A stretch of DNA of 64,000 bases from Desulfosporosinus cupriresistens (GTDB taxonomy: Bacteria > Bacillota > Desulfitobacteriia > Desulfitobacteriales > Desulfitobacteriaceae), in contig NZ_MASS01000018.1 in assembly GCF_001707885.1 (NCBI RefSeq), forward strand, positions 16,911 through 80,910, in the 5' to 3' direction. This document shows positions 54,518-63,447 of the stretch, piece by piece. A program made the position numbers and the translations under genes. Each line of letters begins with the position of its first letter. The first letter of the stretch is position 1. The notes under the pieces are model-generated. The model was given only the letters and a program-made list of their open reading frames with translations, was not told the origin of the DNA and made no database searches.

Positions 54518-54847
54518 ATGGAGGCAAGTAAAATTTCTTCCGACCTGCTACGTGGTCATACTGATACGATGATTTTAAAGATTTTGCTGAACAGCGATCA
54601 TTACGGCTATGAAATCGTCAAGTTGATCCAGCAGAATTCCGGTGGCGAATATGAACTAAAAGAGGCCACCATGTATTCCAGCCTCAAACGACTGGAGAGC
54701 GATGGCAATATTACTTGGTATTGGGGCGACGAAACGCAGGGTGGTAGAAGGAAATACTATAAGATAACAGAAAAAGGCAAATTGACCTATGCTGAAAATA
54801 AAAAGAACTGGGAATACGCCAAGCAGGTATTAGACCAGTTACTATGA
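54518..54847 (+). CDS. PadR-family transcriptional regulator
   Basis: 109 residues of the PadR winged-helix family: DTMILKILLNSDHYGYEIVK, ATMYSSLKRLESDGNI and GGRRKYYKITEKGK are the hallmark segments. ATG 54518 follows GGAGGTGAG. It typically represses itself and a downstream membrane gene; here the following gene is broken. Confidence 0.92.
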   Translation: MEASKISSDLLRGHTDTMILKILLNSDHYGYEIVKLIQQNSGGEYELKEATMYSSLKRLESDGNITWYWGDETQGGRRKYYKITEKGKLTYAENKKNWEYAKQVLDQLL

Positions 54848-54867
54848 ATGAAAGGTGGCAATTTAGA

Positions 54868-55076
54868 GTGAACGAGAAATTAAATCAATATTTGAATACG
54901 TATTTTCTCCCTACGAAGGGTTGCGTACCGTGGAAGAATTGAAGGACGAGTTGCGCCACAATCTGCAGGAGCGGATGGACGACCTCAAAAACCAGGGCTA
55001 TGACGTTGGAGCGGCTCTCTTGAGCAGAATTAGCCAAGTACGACGTATCATATTTCGAGGTGGAATTTGCCATTAA
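54868..55076 (+). pseudogene. Permease prefix domain/DUF1700-like gene, frameshifted and truncated
   Basis: GTG 54868 reads NEKLNQYLNTYF, then shifts. One base missing near 54903-54906 moves the rest (SPYEGLRTVEELKDELRHNL, QERMDDLKNQGYDVGAALLS) into another frame, which ends at 55076. The usual partner of PadR regulators is longer and membrane-bound; the membrane part is gone. Clearly a remnant. Confidence 0.75.
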
Positions 55077-55087
55077 GGAGGAATAGC

Positions 55088-57016
55088 ATGTATTTAATCC
55101 CATTGCCAAGCAAGATTACAGCACAGGACGGTTTTTTTTTGATAGACCACTCTACCGCCATTGTGTTAGATGTTGGGCAGGATGACAACGATTTGGAAAC
55201 GGGAAAACTCTTACAGCAGGAAATAAAGAAAGTTATTGCAATTACTCTGCCCATTAAAAAGGTGCTGCGCAGTGCAGGACATCTCAATGAAAACTGTATA
55301 TACTTTCGACATGCTGATATGGAAGGTAGCAAGGAAGCCTACTCGCTGACAGTGAGACCCAATAAAATTACCATTGTCGCTTGTTCCAACCGTGGTTTCC
55401 TATATGGGGCAGCGACGTTGATTCAGCTATGCAAGATATCACGTGGGGAAATTGGCTGTGTTGATATTGTCGATGAACCATCCTATGCAAACAGAGGCTA
55501 TATGCTTGATGTTAGCCGAGGAAGGGTGCCTACTATGGACAGTTTGAAAGCGCTGGTCGATCGGTTGGCGCTGTATAAAATCAATCAACTTCAGTTGTAT
55601 ATGGAAAACTGTTTACGCTTGGATGGCTTTGAGGAAATCTGGTCGCAGACTGATCCTTTTACCCCGGAAGAAATTTTGGAGTTGGATTGTTACTGCAATA
55701 TCAGAGGGGTTGAGCTCGTACCCTGTGTAGCCACCTTTGGACATTTGTATGATTTACTCCGTTCAGAAAGCTTTGGTAAATACAGAGAAATGGACAACGG
55801 GCCGGGAGAGACATTTACATGGTATAACCGCATGAGATACCATATTCTCAATGTAGCCGATCCCGAAAGCTTTACTCTGATCAAGGGCATTCTGGACCAA
55901 TACCTGCCCTTGTTTCGTAGTGATAAAATAAATATTTGTTGCGATGAAACATTTGATTTGGGTAAAGGGAAAAGTGCTTGTCTGGCTCAGGCAATGGATT
56001 ACGGAGAGATGTATCTTTTCTATGTCAACCAATTAGTAAGTTATCTGCAAAGCAAAGGTAAAAAGGTGATGATTTGGGGAGATATTGTCAAGAGTCATCC
56101 CGAGCATCTGGATAAACTGAACGCGCAGGTTACCTGCCTCAACTGGTATTACGATTATGGTGCTAACGAAGAAACTGTAAAAATTTTCTTCGACAAAGGT
56201 TTAAAGCAGTATGTATGTCCTAGCCTATCCGGTTACAGCCGCTTGGTTAATGCCTATGATTTGAGTTTTACCAACATAAGGGAGATGGCGAAGTTAGGGG
56301 ATCAGTATCATGCTGATGGATTTCTGAATACCGACTGGGGGGATTGTGGTCACATTAATATGCCCGCTCTTGGCATTCCCGGTATAATTTACGGCGGAGC
56401 ACAGGGTTGGAACGTGAAGGATGACCGGGATTTTAAAGTTATAGATCAGGCTATTTCCTTGGTAGAATATGGAGACCAAGGAGAAAGTTTGGTGGGACTG
56501 CTGCGCGAACTTTCTCATCAGGATATCATTATTTTTAACAATCTGGCATTTTTCAGGGATTATAAGGTATACAATCAGACCTACAATGATTGTGGAATCT
56601 GCCTTTATGATAAAGCTAAAGAAGAAATGATGAAGGTTTCAGAGAATCAACTTAAATCAGCAGTTACCAGATGCGCGGAAATCTTCAATTACCTGAAACA
56701 GAATAATATGGGTTCCTATGCAGACCGTCAAGCGGAAATGTTGGAGTATTATCTGGCTGCCCGTGGGGTAGCACTGATGCAGGAATTGACGCTGGTCATT
56801 AAAGAACGTGAGTACGGGCAGAATGTTCAGTCCCTGGATGCTCCGTATGAATTGGCCGGTAAACTGGAATACTGGCTGATGGATTACTGTGAGGCGTGGA
56901 GGACCGGCAGTCGCGAAAGTGAATTGCATCGAATAAAAGAGTTTGTTGGGCAAATCTGTTTCATCCTCAGAAAATATGATTCAAGAAACACAATTAATCA
57001 AAAACCAGAAGACTGA
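55088..57016 (+). CDS. Glycoside hydrolase family 20 beta-N-acetylhexosaminidase
   Basis: A 642-residue GH20 enzyme. The N-terminal ~125 residues are the GH20b-type domain. The catalytic barrel starts NRGYMLDVSRGRVPTMDSLK and includes KINQLQLYMENCLRLDGFEE and the catalytic Asp-Glu pair in NICCDETFDLGKG near residue 282. There is no signal peptide, so it acts in the cytoplasm on imported chitobiose- or peptidoglycan-type sugars. ATG 55088 follows TAAGGAGGAATAGC. The convergent nagB-nagA pair processes its product. Confidence 0.88.
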   Translation: MYLIPLPSKITAQDGFFLIDHSTAIVLDVGQDDNDLETGKLLQQEIKKVIAITLPIKKVLRSAGHLNENCIYFRHADMEGSKEAYSLTVRPNKITIVACSNRGFLYGAATLIQLCKISRGEIGCVDIVDEPSYANRGYMLDVSRGRVPTMDSLKALVDRLALYKINQLQLYMENCLRLDGFEEIWSQTDPFTPEEILELDCYCNIRGVELVPCVATFGHLYDLLRSESFGKYREMDNGPGETFTWYNRMRYHILNVADPESFTLIKGILDQYLPLFRSDKINICCDETFDLGKGKSACLAQAMDYGEMYLFYVNQLVSYLQSKGKKVMIWGDIVKSHPEHLDKLNAQVTCLNWYYDYGANEETVKIFFDKGLKQYVCPSLSGYSRLVNAYDLSFTNIREMAKLGDQYHADGFLNTDWGDCGHINMPALGIPGIIYGGAQGWNVKDDRDFKVIDQAISLVEYGDQGESLVGLLRELSHQDIIIFNNLAFFRDYKVYNQTYNDCGICLYDKAKEEMMKVSENQLKSAVTRCAEIFNYLKQNNMGSYADRQAEMLEYYLAARGVALMQELTLVIKEREYGQNVQSLDAPYELAGKLEYWLMDYCEAWRTGSRESELHRIKEFVGQICFILRKYDSRNTINQKPED

Positions 57017-57024
57017 AATTGATC

Positions 57025-57747
57025 CTATCTCCTATTGAGCTTAATATCCGTGAGTACAGTTATATCAGCGTGCAGCTGTAGAATGCTGGAGGGAACCTCT
57101 GTGCTCACTGGTCCATTGATCGTCTTGGTCAAAATGTCTCGTTTGCTCTCCCCACTGACGAGTAAGAGGATTTTTTGCGCTTGCATAATGCTGCCAACCC
57201 CCATCGTGACCGCCTGGCGGGGAACCGCTTCAGAATCTGGGAAAAAACGTCTATTAGCCTGAATTGTCGCCGCCGTCAAATCCACAACATGGGTATGAAT
57301 CTCCATATTATGTGAAGGTTCATTGAAACCAATGTGACCATTTGGACCCAGACCCAGTATCTGCACGTCAATGCCGCCGACCCTCTGAAGCGCGTCATCG
57401 TACCTGCGACATTCCTCAGCTAAATTGGAAACATCTCCACGAGGGATATTTACATTACCGTTCGGCAAATCAACTTTACTCCAAAAATGTTCACGCATAA
57501 AAAAGGCGTAGCTTTGCGGGTGATCAGCCGCTAAGCCTACATATTCGTCAAGGTTAAAGGTGCGGACCTGAGAAAAGCTAATAATCCCTTCTTGGGCAAG
57601 CCGGGTCAGATAGTGGTACATGCCAATCGGTGTACTTCCCGTCGGAAGACCCAACACTAGATGCGGGCATACTAAGATTTCACGTGCCACCCAACGAGCA
57701 GCCATTTGGCCTAAACTTAAATTATCCTGTGCATAAATAATCTCCAT
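57025..57747 (-). CDS. nagB: Glucosamine-6-phosphate deaminase
   Basis: A 240-residue NagB. VLGLPTGSTPIGMYHYLTRL, FNLDEYVGLAADHPQSYAFF, the catalytic loop GLGPNGHIGFNEP and the final segment are all present. Converts GlcN-6-P to fructose-6-P and ammonia. Lies 27 bp after nagA on the same strand behind AGGAGGAG. Confidence 0.96.
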   Translation of the reverse strand: MEIIYAQDNLSLGQMAARWVAREILVCPHLVLGLPTGSTPIGMYHYLTRLAQEGIISFSQVRTFNLDEYVGLAADHPQSYAFFMREHFWSKVDLPNGNVNIPRGDVSNLAEECRRYDDALQRVGGIDVQILGLGPNGHIGFNEPSHNMEIHTHVVDLTAATIQANRRFFPDSEAVPRQAVTMGVGSIMQAQKILLLVSGESKRDILTKTINGPVSTEVPSSILQLHADITVLTDIKLNRR

Positions 57748-57774
57748 TTTTGCTCCTCCTAGATTACCTTAGTC

Positions 57775-58938
57775 TTAAAACACTAACCTGCCTTGCAACC
57801 ATACCTGCTTAATCTCAAAGTCAGATGATAGTCGGATAAATGTCGCTTCCTTGTTGATTTCGAGACTGCCAACCCGATTATCAATCCCCAAAAGTTTGGC
57901 GGGATTTGAGGTTGCATAACGCACAGCCTCCGGCAAGGGGTATTGGAGCTTTTGTACCAACATTTTTAGACCTTGGCGTAAGGGATAGGCACTACCGGCG
58001 ATCGTCCCATCGGGCAATAGGGCTTTACACTGGCGAACAAGGGTCTTTTGTCCCCCAAGTTCGTATTCTCCATCCGGCATGCCCACTGCTCGAGTGCCGT
58101 CAGATATCAAACAAACTCGTTCGGGTGGTTTATTTCTCAATACCAGTTCCAGCACTGCGGGGTGGATGTGTACCCCATCAGCAATGATTTCTAGGGTAAT
58201 CGCATTATCCAGCAACGCTTTCGTTAATAGACCCGGGTTGCGGTGATGAATTGCGGGCATGGCATTAAACGCATGAGTAATGTGTCGTACACCCCATTGC
58301 ACAGCCAGTTCCATCTGAGCTAAATCGGCGGCGGTATGTCCGGCTGAGGGGATTACGCCATGCGCTAGGCAAACCTTAGTAAGGGCTTGTCCATCCGGTC
58401 GTTCCGGAGCAAACGTCAGGATCTTCAAGAGACCTGGAAACTCGTGCAGCAGGTTAGCCAAGAATTGTGCACTCCCGTCCTTAGCTCTATCCCAAATCTG
58501 TTCCGTTGCCTGTGCGCCTCGGAACTTTTCCGCTATAAAGGGGCCTTCTAGATGTAGTCCTAAGATTTCCGCGCCCCAGAAGTGACCTCGTTGAAAATCA
58601 GCGACATTTTGCAACACCCTCTTCAGTTGTTCAGGGCTGCAAGACATCGTTGTGGGCAAAAAAGAAGTTGTGCCTTCTTTAAGCAGAGCCTCGGCTAGGG
58701 TCTGTAAACTCCCCGGAGTTCCATCCATGACATCACAGCCTCCGGCTCCATGCACATGCGTATCGATCAAACCGGGGATCAAGAGATCCCCTTCCATGTC
58801 CCACACGGTTGTTTCGTTAAATGCTTGTTGACCTTCTTCAAAGATTTCCTTCAGAATACCATCTTGCCAGATTATTCCGCCATGACAAATTCGATCCGGC
58901 AGAACTAATGTCGCGCCGCGTAGCAAACCTCGATCCAT
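57775..58938 (-). CDS. nagA: N-acetylglucosamine-6-phosphate deacetylase
   Basis: A 387-residue NagA. LLIPGLIDTHVHGAGGCDVM near residue 53, LGLHLEGPFIAEKFRGAQ near 128, AGHTAADLAQ near 200, HAFNAM near 220 and the catalytic aspartate in CLISDGTRAVGMPDG near 278. Removes acetate from GlcNAc-6-P ahead of NagB. The gap to the next gene (58939-59302) shows no gene; it should hold the nag promoter, which I could not place with confidence. Confidence 0.96.
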   Translation of the reverse strand: MDRGLLRGATLVLPDRICHGGIIWQDGILKEIFEEGQQAFNETTVWDMEGDLLIPGLIDTHVHGAGGCDVMDGTPGSLQTLAEALLKEGTTSFLPTTMSCSPEQLKRVLQNVADFQRGHFWGAEILGLHLEGPFIAEKFRGAQATEQIWDRAKDGSAQFLANLLHEFPGLLKILTFAPERPDGQALTKVCLAHGVIPSAGHTAADLAQMELAVQWGVRHITHAFNAMPAIHHRNPGLLTKALLDNAITLEIIADGVHIHPAVLELVLRNKPPERVCLISDGTRAVGMPDGEYELGGQKTLVRQCKALLPDGTIAGSAYPLRQGLKMLVQKLQYPLPEAVRYATSNPAKLLGIDNRVGSLEINKEATFIRLSSDFEIKQVWLQGRLVF

Positions 58939-59302
58939 TCGTATGCCTCCCCAAGTGCCTACACTATCTATTCCCTCAACTAAACCCTTTGCGATATTCT
59001 TTAAATAATCAGACTGATTCCGGTCTTTTTAATACTATCAGAAAGTAGAAACTTATGTTATAAACCTTTAAAATAGTTATTAAGTGCAATCTCAGATGAC
59101 TTGAATTGTTTAATATATTTGGTGGCGTTTTACCGGTTGCTTGAAATATTTCGTGGATTATGTGCTATATTTATTTAATTATGTTATAATTTGTCATACC
59201 TTGCTATTAATTTGTGCATTGAAAGGGATTGATTAAATCCATAAGTTCGAAAATATTAAAGTTGGAATCGGTTTTGCCACTGGGAGAAGGAGTTTTCAAA
59301 AG

Positions 59303-60493
59303 GTGCTGCGAACCACCATTTACAACTGGAAAGAATCCGGTTTGGTGGAAAACAAACGAATCAGTTTAAATCTTTTTGTTGCCTATGATCTTAATTATAA
59401 TAAAACAAAAATGACGGATTACACCAATATACACCCAGAACTAGTCGAGCAAATTGATAGCAGCAAATTTATTGGAAGCGTGGCTATAAAAGAAGAAATT
59501 GATTATTTGATTCGAGAAAACGTCGTCGATATGAGTGAGGCGCGTATGATTTTTGGCAGGGGGTATGCAGCTAAGCGTAACGCTGTGCTATATAACGCTA
59601 TAAAGAACAATATGGATTATCTGATCTTTCTGGACGACGACGAATATCCCATGGCAGTGACCAATACGCGACGAACTGCAATTTGGGGAGGACAGCATGT
59701 TCTGTTCGATCATCTTGAATATATCTCTCAGGCGGACATCACCCATGGACACCACTGTGGCTATATATCGCCTATTCCCTATTTAGAATTTAATGGCACT
59801 ATGACCGAAGCAGATTTCCGCTCGTTTATTGAGGCTATCAGTAATGATATTGTTAACTGGGATACATTGAAAACCGTTATGAAAAATGGCGGAGTAACCT
59901 ATGCTGATACAAAGATATTGACGAGCGATGAGGCGATAGAAGTGCAGGAAACAAACCATGCCAAATTCATCTCAGGCGCTAATCTGTGCATTAACCTGAA
60001 AGATTCTCGCCGTATTTTTCCGTTTTACAATCCACCGGGAGCTCGGGGAGAGGATACATTTCTAAGTACCTGTCTAAGCGAACGGAAAGTTTTGCGCGTG
60101 CCTTGCTACACATTTCATGACGGGTTTTCCACCTATAATTATCTTTTAGAAGGGGTTCTCCCAATCCGATTGAAGTTCATCAAAGCAGATACCGAAAAGA
60201 TTACCACTCGCTTTTACAAGGCCTGTATAGGGTGGATTCGTTATAAGCCCTTACTGCTCTATATTACACAACCGGATCATTATGAAGAAAAAATAAAAGA
60301 GATGCGGGAACAGCTTAACGAAACATTGCCTAAAATCTGTGCTTTCTTTGGACAACCGGATTTTATGAATGTTTCAAATGAATTGGAGAAATACCATAAA
60401 AATGTCAAAAAGCATTATCGTGAATTCCTTGAAACACAGCATATTTGGGCAAAAATAATGGAACACTTTGCGCTAAAGTATAACAGCAAATAG
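59303..60493 (+). CDS. Glycosyltransferase-like protein (GT-A fold), start uncertain
   Basis: 396 residues from GTG 59303, but the frame is open and protein-like upstream to about 59237 (KVGIGFATGRRSFQKVLRTT) with no ATG/GTG/TTG start before a stop. So the true start may be ATT/ATC, or the start codon has mutated. LIFLDDDEYPMAV near residue 97 is a DxD-type motif, and PPGARGEDTFLS near 245 resembles a catalytic loop. Probably makes a surface or capsule sugar linkage; substrate unknown. Confidence 0.65.
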   Translation: MLRTTIYNWKESGLVENKRISLNLFVAYDLNYNKTKMTDYTNIHPELVEQIDSSKFIGSVAIKEEIDYLIRENVVDMSEARMIFGRGYAAKRNAVLYNAIKNNMDYLIFLDDDEYPMAVTNTRRTAIWGGQHVLFDHLEYISQADITHGHHCGYISPIPYLEFNGTMTEADFRSFIEAISNDIVNWDTLKTVMKNGGVTYADTKILTSDEAIEVQETNHAKFISGANLCINLKDSRRIFPFYNPPGARGEDTFLSTCLSERKVLRVPCYTFHDGFSTYNYLLEGVLPIRLKFIKADTEKITTRFYKACIGWIRYKPLLLYITQPDHYEEKIKEMREQLNETLPKICAFFGQPDFMNVSNELEKYHKNVKKHYREFLETQHIWAKIMEHFALKYNSK

Positions 60494-60571
60494 ATTCACT
60501 TAGAGCGAACATAGATTTAAGGCGTAAAGGTATATAAGAGCTAAAAGTGCGGTGCATCCACCTCATTAATG

Positions 60572-60623
60572 ATATTAAAACACATAACTTGACCATAGCA
60601 TGTCAAGTTATGTGTTTTAATAT
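60572..60623. terminator. Perfect 22-bp-arm palindrome, bidirectional terminator
   Basis: 60572-60593 and 60602-60623 are exact reverse complements around an 8-nt loop, with A- and T-runs in the arms. It lies between the glycosyltransferase-like gene and the minus-strand fragment at 60637. Confidence 0.85.
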
Positions 60624-60636
60624 ATAATATCCTAAT

Positions 60637-60717
60637 TTAGCTGCCGATCAGCCGCATGAATAGCTGTTGTTCCGCATTGAAGCCATATGCAGCAATAATA
60701 CCTGAACCGGATTGGAA
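60637..60717 (-). pseudogene. C-terminal gene fragment next to the IS110 element
   Basis: The minus strand reads FQSGSGIIAAYGFNAEQQLF then MRLIGS and a stop, 14 bp before a strong terminator. The frame closes at about 60721, near where the IS110 end should be. This suggests a host gene cut by the insertion. A short reading start (MKKLYKD after GGGAGG) near 62310 on the other side could be its 5' end. Confidence 0.35.
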
Positions 60718-60858
60718 GTCACATTATGATTTCTTACGAAAATATAGTCTCCAACGTCTACTACTTGTCTTGGACTTATACCTTCCTGTCTCTAATAGAC
60801 ATAGGATGCCCGAGATCTTCCTAGATCTCTTAAAAATAATCTATTTGGGATTCACTCT

Positions 60859-62081
60859 TCACGCCTTCAGGACTTGATATCCCTTTATTTGAAGTTGTCT
60901 AATTAGGCGTTGTTCCTTTTCTTCTTCGCGTTTGACAAGGTATTCTGTACCCAATTCTTTATATGGCTCCCTGGTCAGTAATATCTTATATGCAATCCGG
61001 AGAATCAGATGTCCTAATGCAAGCAAAGCCTTTTTCTTTCCCATACGTTTTACCCATCGCCAAAACGTTGAGGATAGTCGGGTGTTTTTGGTTTTAGAAG
61101 CTGCCCAGGCACATTCACATAATACTGACTTTAACGCTTTGTTTCCCGAGGTGGCTCCAGTTCTTTTTTTTTACCTGCACTCTCGTTGTTGCCTGGAGAC
61201 ACACCAGCCCAAGAGGATAGATGATTATCCGTTGGAAAAACACTCATATCTGTACCTAGTTCAGCGATCATTACTGCAGAAGCGGTTTGGTTTACGCCGG
61301 GAATAGAATCCAAGAGTTCAAGGTCTTGTCGGTAGGGAGTTAAGCATTGGTCTATTCTCATCTCAACATGAGCAATTGTTTGTTCTAAAAACTTCAAGTG
61401 TTCCCAAGAATAACGGATCATTTCTCGATGATGGCTTCTTAGTCGGTTGTTTAAAGCATCAACTAAACCAAGAACTTTGCTTTTTACTTTACCTTTTACC
61501 ATCTGGGTGAGCTTTTCTGCTGTGATGACTTCTCCATCAATAAGTGCCTCCATGATATTGCGCCCCGAGACACCGAAAATGTCGGAAATATAGGTTGTGA
61601 TCTTTATATTAGCATCCTGTAAAACCTTATGAATCCGATTTTTCTCCTGAGTCGTATCCTGAAGAAGTTTCTTTCTGTATCGAGTAAGATCTCTTAAATC
61701 ACGGATCTCCACGGGCGGAACAAAACTTCCTTCAATTAAACCACTTCGAAGGAGTTGGGCTATCCATTCTGCATCTTTGACATCAGTTTTTCGTCCAGGA
61801 ACGTTCTTGATTCGTTGGGCATTGGCGAGGATGAGTTGAAACGTTCCTGTCTCGAGAATGTTCCACACGGGCTTCCAATAGATTCCTGTACTTTCCATCG
61901 CCACATGAGAACACTTTTGGCCTTCTAGCCAGTCAGCTAGTTTCAAAAGATCGGGCGTTGTTGTGCTAAACATCCTAATTTCCTTTTTCGGCTTATGTTC
62001 AAGGGGCCCAAAGAGAACACAAGCAACTACTGTTTCCTGATGGACATCCAACCCAGCACAGCATTCCAAAACAGCATCCAT
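60859..62081 (-). mobile_element. IS110-family transposase, split by -1 shift at an A9 run
   Basis: The first frame (62081 to 61131) starts MDAVLECCAGLDVHQETVVA with the DEDD-type aspartate, and has GRKTDVKDAEWIAQLL and SIPGVNQTASAVMIAELG. It runs into a stop soon after NNESAGKKK. The rest of the protein (RTGATSGNKALKSVLCECAW to GYQVLKA) is open in the -1 frame down to 60859. The shift falls at nine A on the coding strand (61164-61172 as T on plus), where A-AAA-AAA-G is a canonical slippery site. ATG 62081 follows GGAGGTG. Full length would be about 407 residues, as expected for IS110. Ends not determined. Confidence 0.88.
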
Positions 62082-62084
62082 TAA

Positions 62085-62270
62085 ACCACACCTCCAAATA
62101 AGGCAGGTTACCCAACAACCGAAGAACATCTATCGAAATTTCTTACACGTGCTCAAGGCACATTTACCTGTACTCATAGGTTGTTGGAACCAGTTTATAC
62201 TCCGGGGTATAATCCACCACAAATCAAACGGCTTACAGCATCCTACCTTATAATGATTATCCCAGTTTAA
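62085..62270 (-). ncRNA. Candidate IS110 bridge RNA region upstream of the transposase
   Basis: IS110-group elements encode a bridge RNA in the non-coding end before the transposase. Here that stretch has CCAACAACC/GGTTGTTGG pairing (62110-62118 with about 62182-62190), a TATAC/GTATA hairpin near 62198-62214 and further short stems. Guide loops were not assigned. Boundaries are approximate. Confidence 0.45.
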
Positions 62271-62474
62271 TGGTGCTATGAAAAGTTAATCCTTGTATAA
62301 TTTTTTCATTCCTCCCTGTGAACTTAAGCTTCATGAACGTTTATACTGTTAAGTGTTCTTGCAGTTGATTCTATTAGCTCGGTTTCACACTCGGCCATTA
62401 GGGGAGCTGCTGAATAGGTATAAGGTGTATGAAAGCCACAGACGTTTTTACGCGTTCTGGCTCGTGAGATTTAA

Positions 62475-63071
62475 TTACATAATATAATTTGAAGCGCCTT
62501 CTTCTTTATTATGATTTATATCTGAGGAAATAGGTTGAACAGCATTTCTTTTTGATTCTTTTATTTGCTCACTTGTTTTCTCAGTAGGCTTCAAATAATC
62601 GTTTTGTGGGGGAACGTCATAAAGTGAATCATGACCTAATTTAGCGGCTGAAAAGGTAGCGATCAAACCAAATACTATATTACTAAAAACATAGGACAGA
62701 TTACTTGCAGCATCTTTAGGTTTCATCTTATTCCAGGGGGCAAGATTTGGGATGGCCGTAGCTATCGCTCCGAAGACAATTCCCGATGTGATTCCTTTAG
62801 AAATAAGTTGATCGCGTCCGTTTTGCGACATACGCTTAATGATATAATTAGCTCCAAGAATACTCACAGCGGAGCTCATTATTACCCCAAGGAGCTGACC
62901 CCTTGCATTTTTTGCCTCGCTCTTGGATACGAAGATGCCTGCAGCAGCTTGTCTATACGATCTTTGAGATATTTTTGCTCGGTAAGAGGCTTCATCGACA
63001 ACCATAATCCCAGCCAGCCCAAGAAGCCCTGAGATAATGGATAAGGTATCTCTATCCTTTATCTTTTTCAT
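62475..63071 (-). CDS. Membrane protein of unknown function
   Basis: 198 residues with about four hydrophobic segments (TLSIISGLLGLAGIMVVDEA; LLGVIMSSAVSILGANYIIK; GITSGIVFGAIATAIPNLAP; SYVFSNIVFGLIATFSAAKL) and a charged C-terminal tail. ATG 63071 follows AAAGGAGGTAATAACAC. I do not recognise the family. The 63072-63447 gap to the next gene shows AT-rich sequence and no gene. Confidence 0.65.
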   Translation of the reverse strand: MKKIKDRDTLSIISGLLGLAGIMVVDEASYRAKISQRSYRQAAAGIFVSKSEAKNARGQLLGVIMSSAVSILGANYIIKRMSQNGRDQLISKGITSGIVFGAIATAIPNLAPWNKMKPKDAASNLSYVFSNIVFGLIATFSAAKLGHDSLYDVPPQNDYLKPTEKTSEQIKESKRNAVQPISSDINHNKEEGASNYIM

Positions 63072-63447
63072 TGTTGTGTTATTACCTCCTTTAAATTACT
63101 TGACAAACATTTTGGATGTACTGTTGAATAATCTGCCTAATCAGTATCTCTTTTTTAGGAACTGGTATTAGAATTTTCATTTGTTACGTTTAATATTACA
63201 GGAAGTTATTCCCTGAATTTTAATGAAAATTATAATTCAATAATTCTTTTTTAAAAATAGAAAAAAACAGCGCTTCAAGAAACGTTCTGGCAGAGCTATA
63301 TTCACTGGGACTTGTACTTACTAAAACATAACGAACACATGGTTCGTAGATCTATGCTGGTGGCATTCGCGGTGCTTACTACCTCATGTGACATTTGTAC
63401 TATAATTAGCATATTATAGTGAAAGTTGAATATAAGGTGGCGAAACA

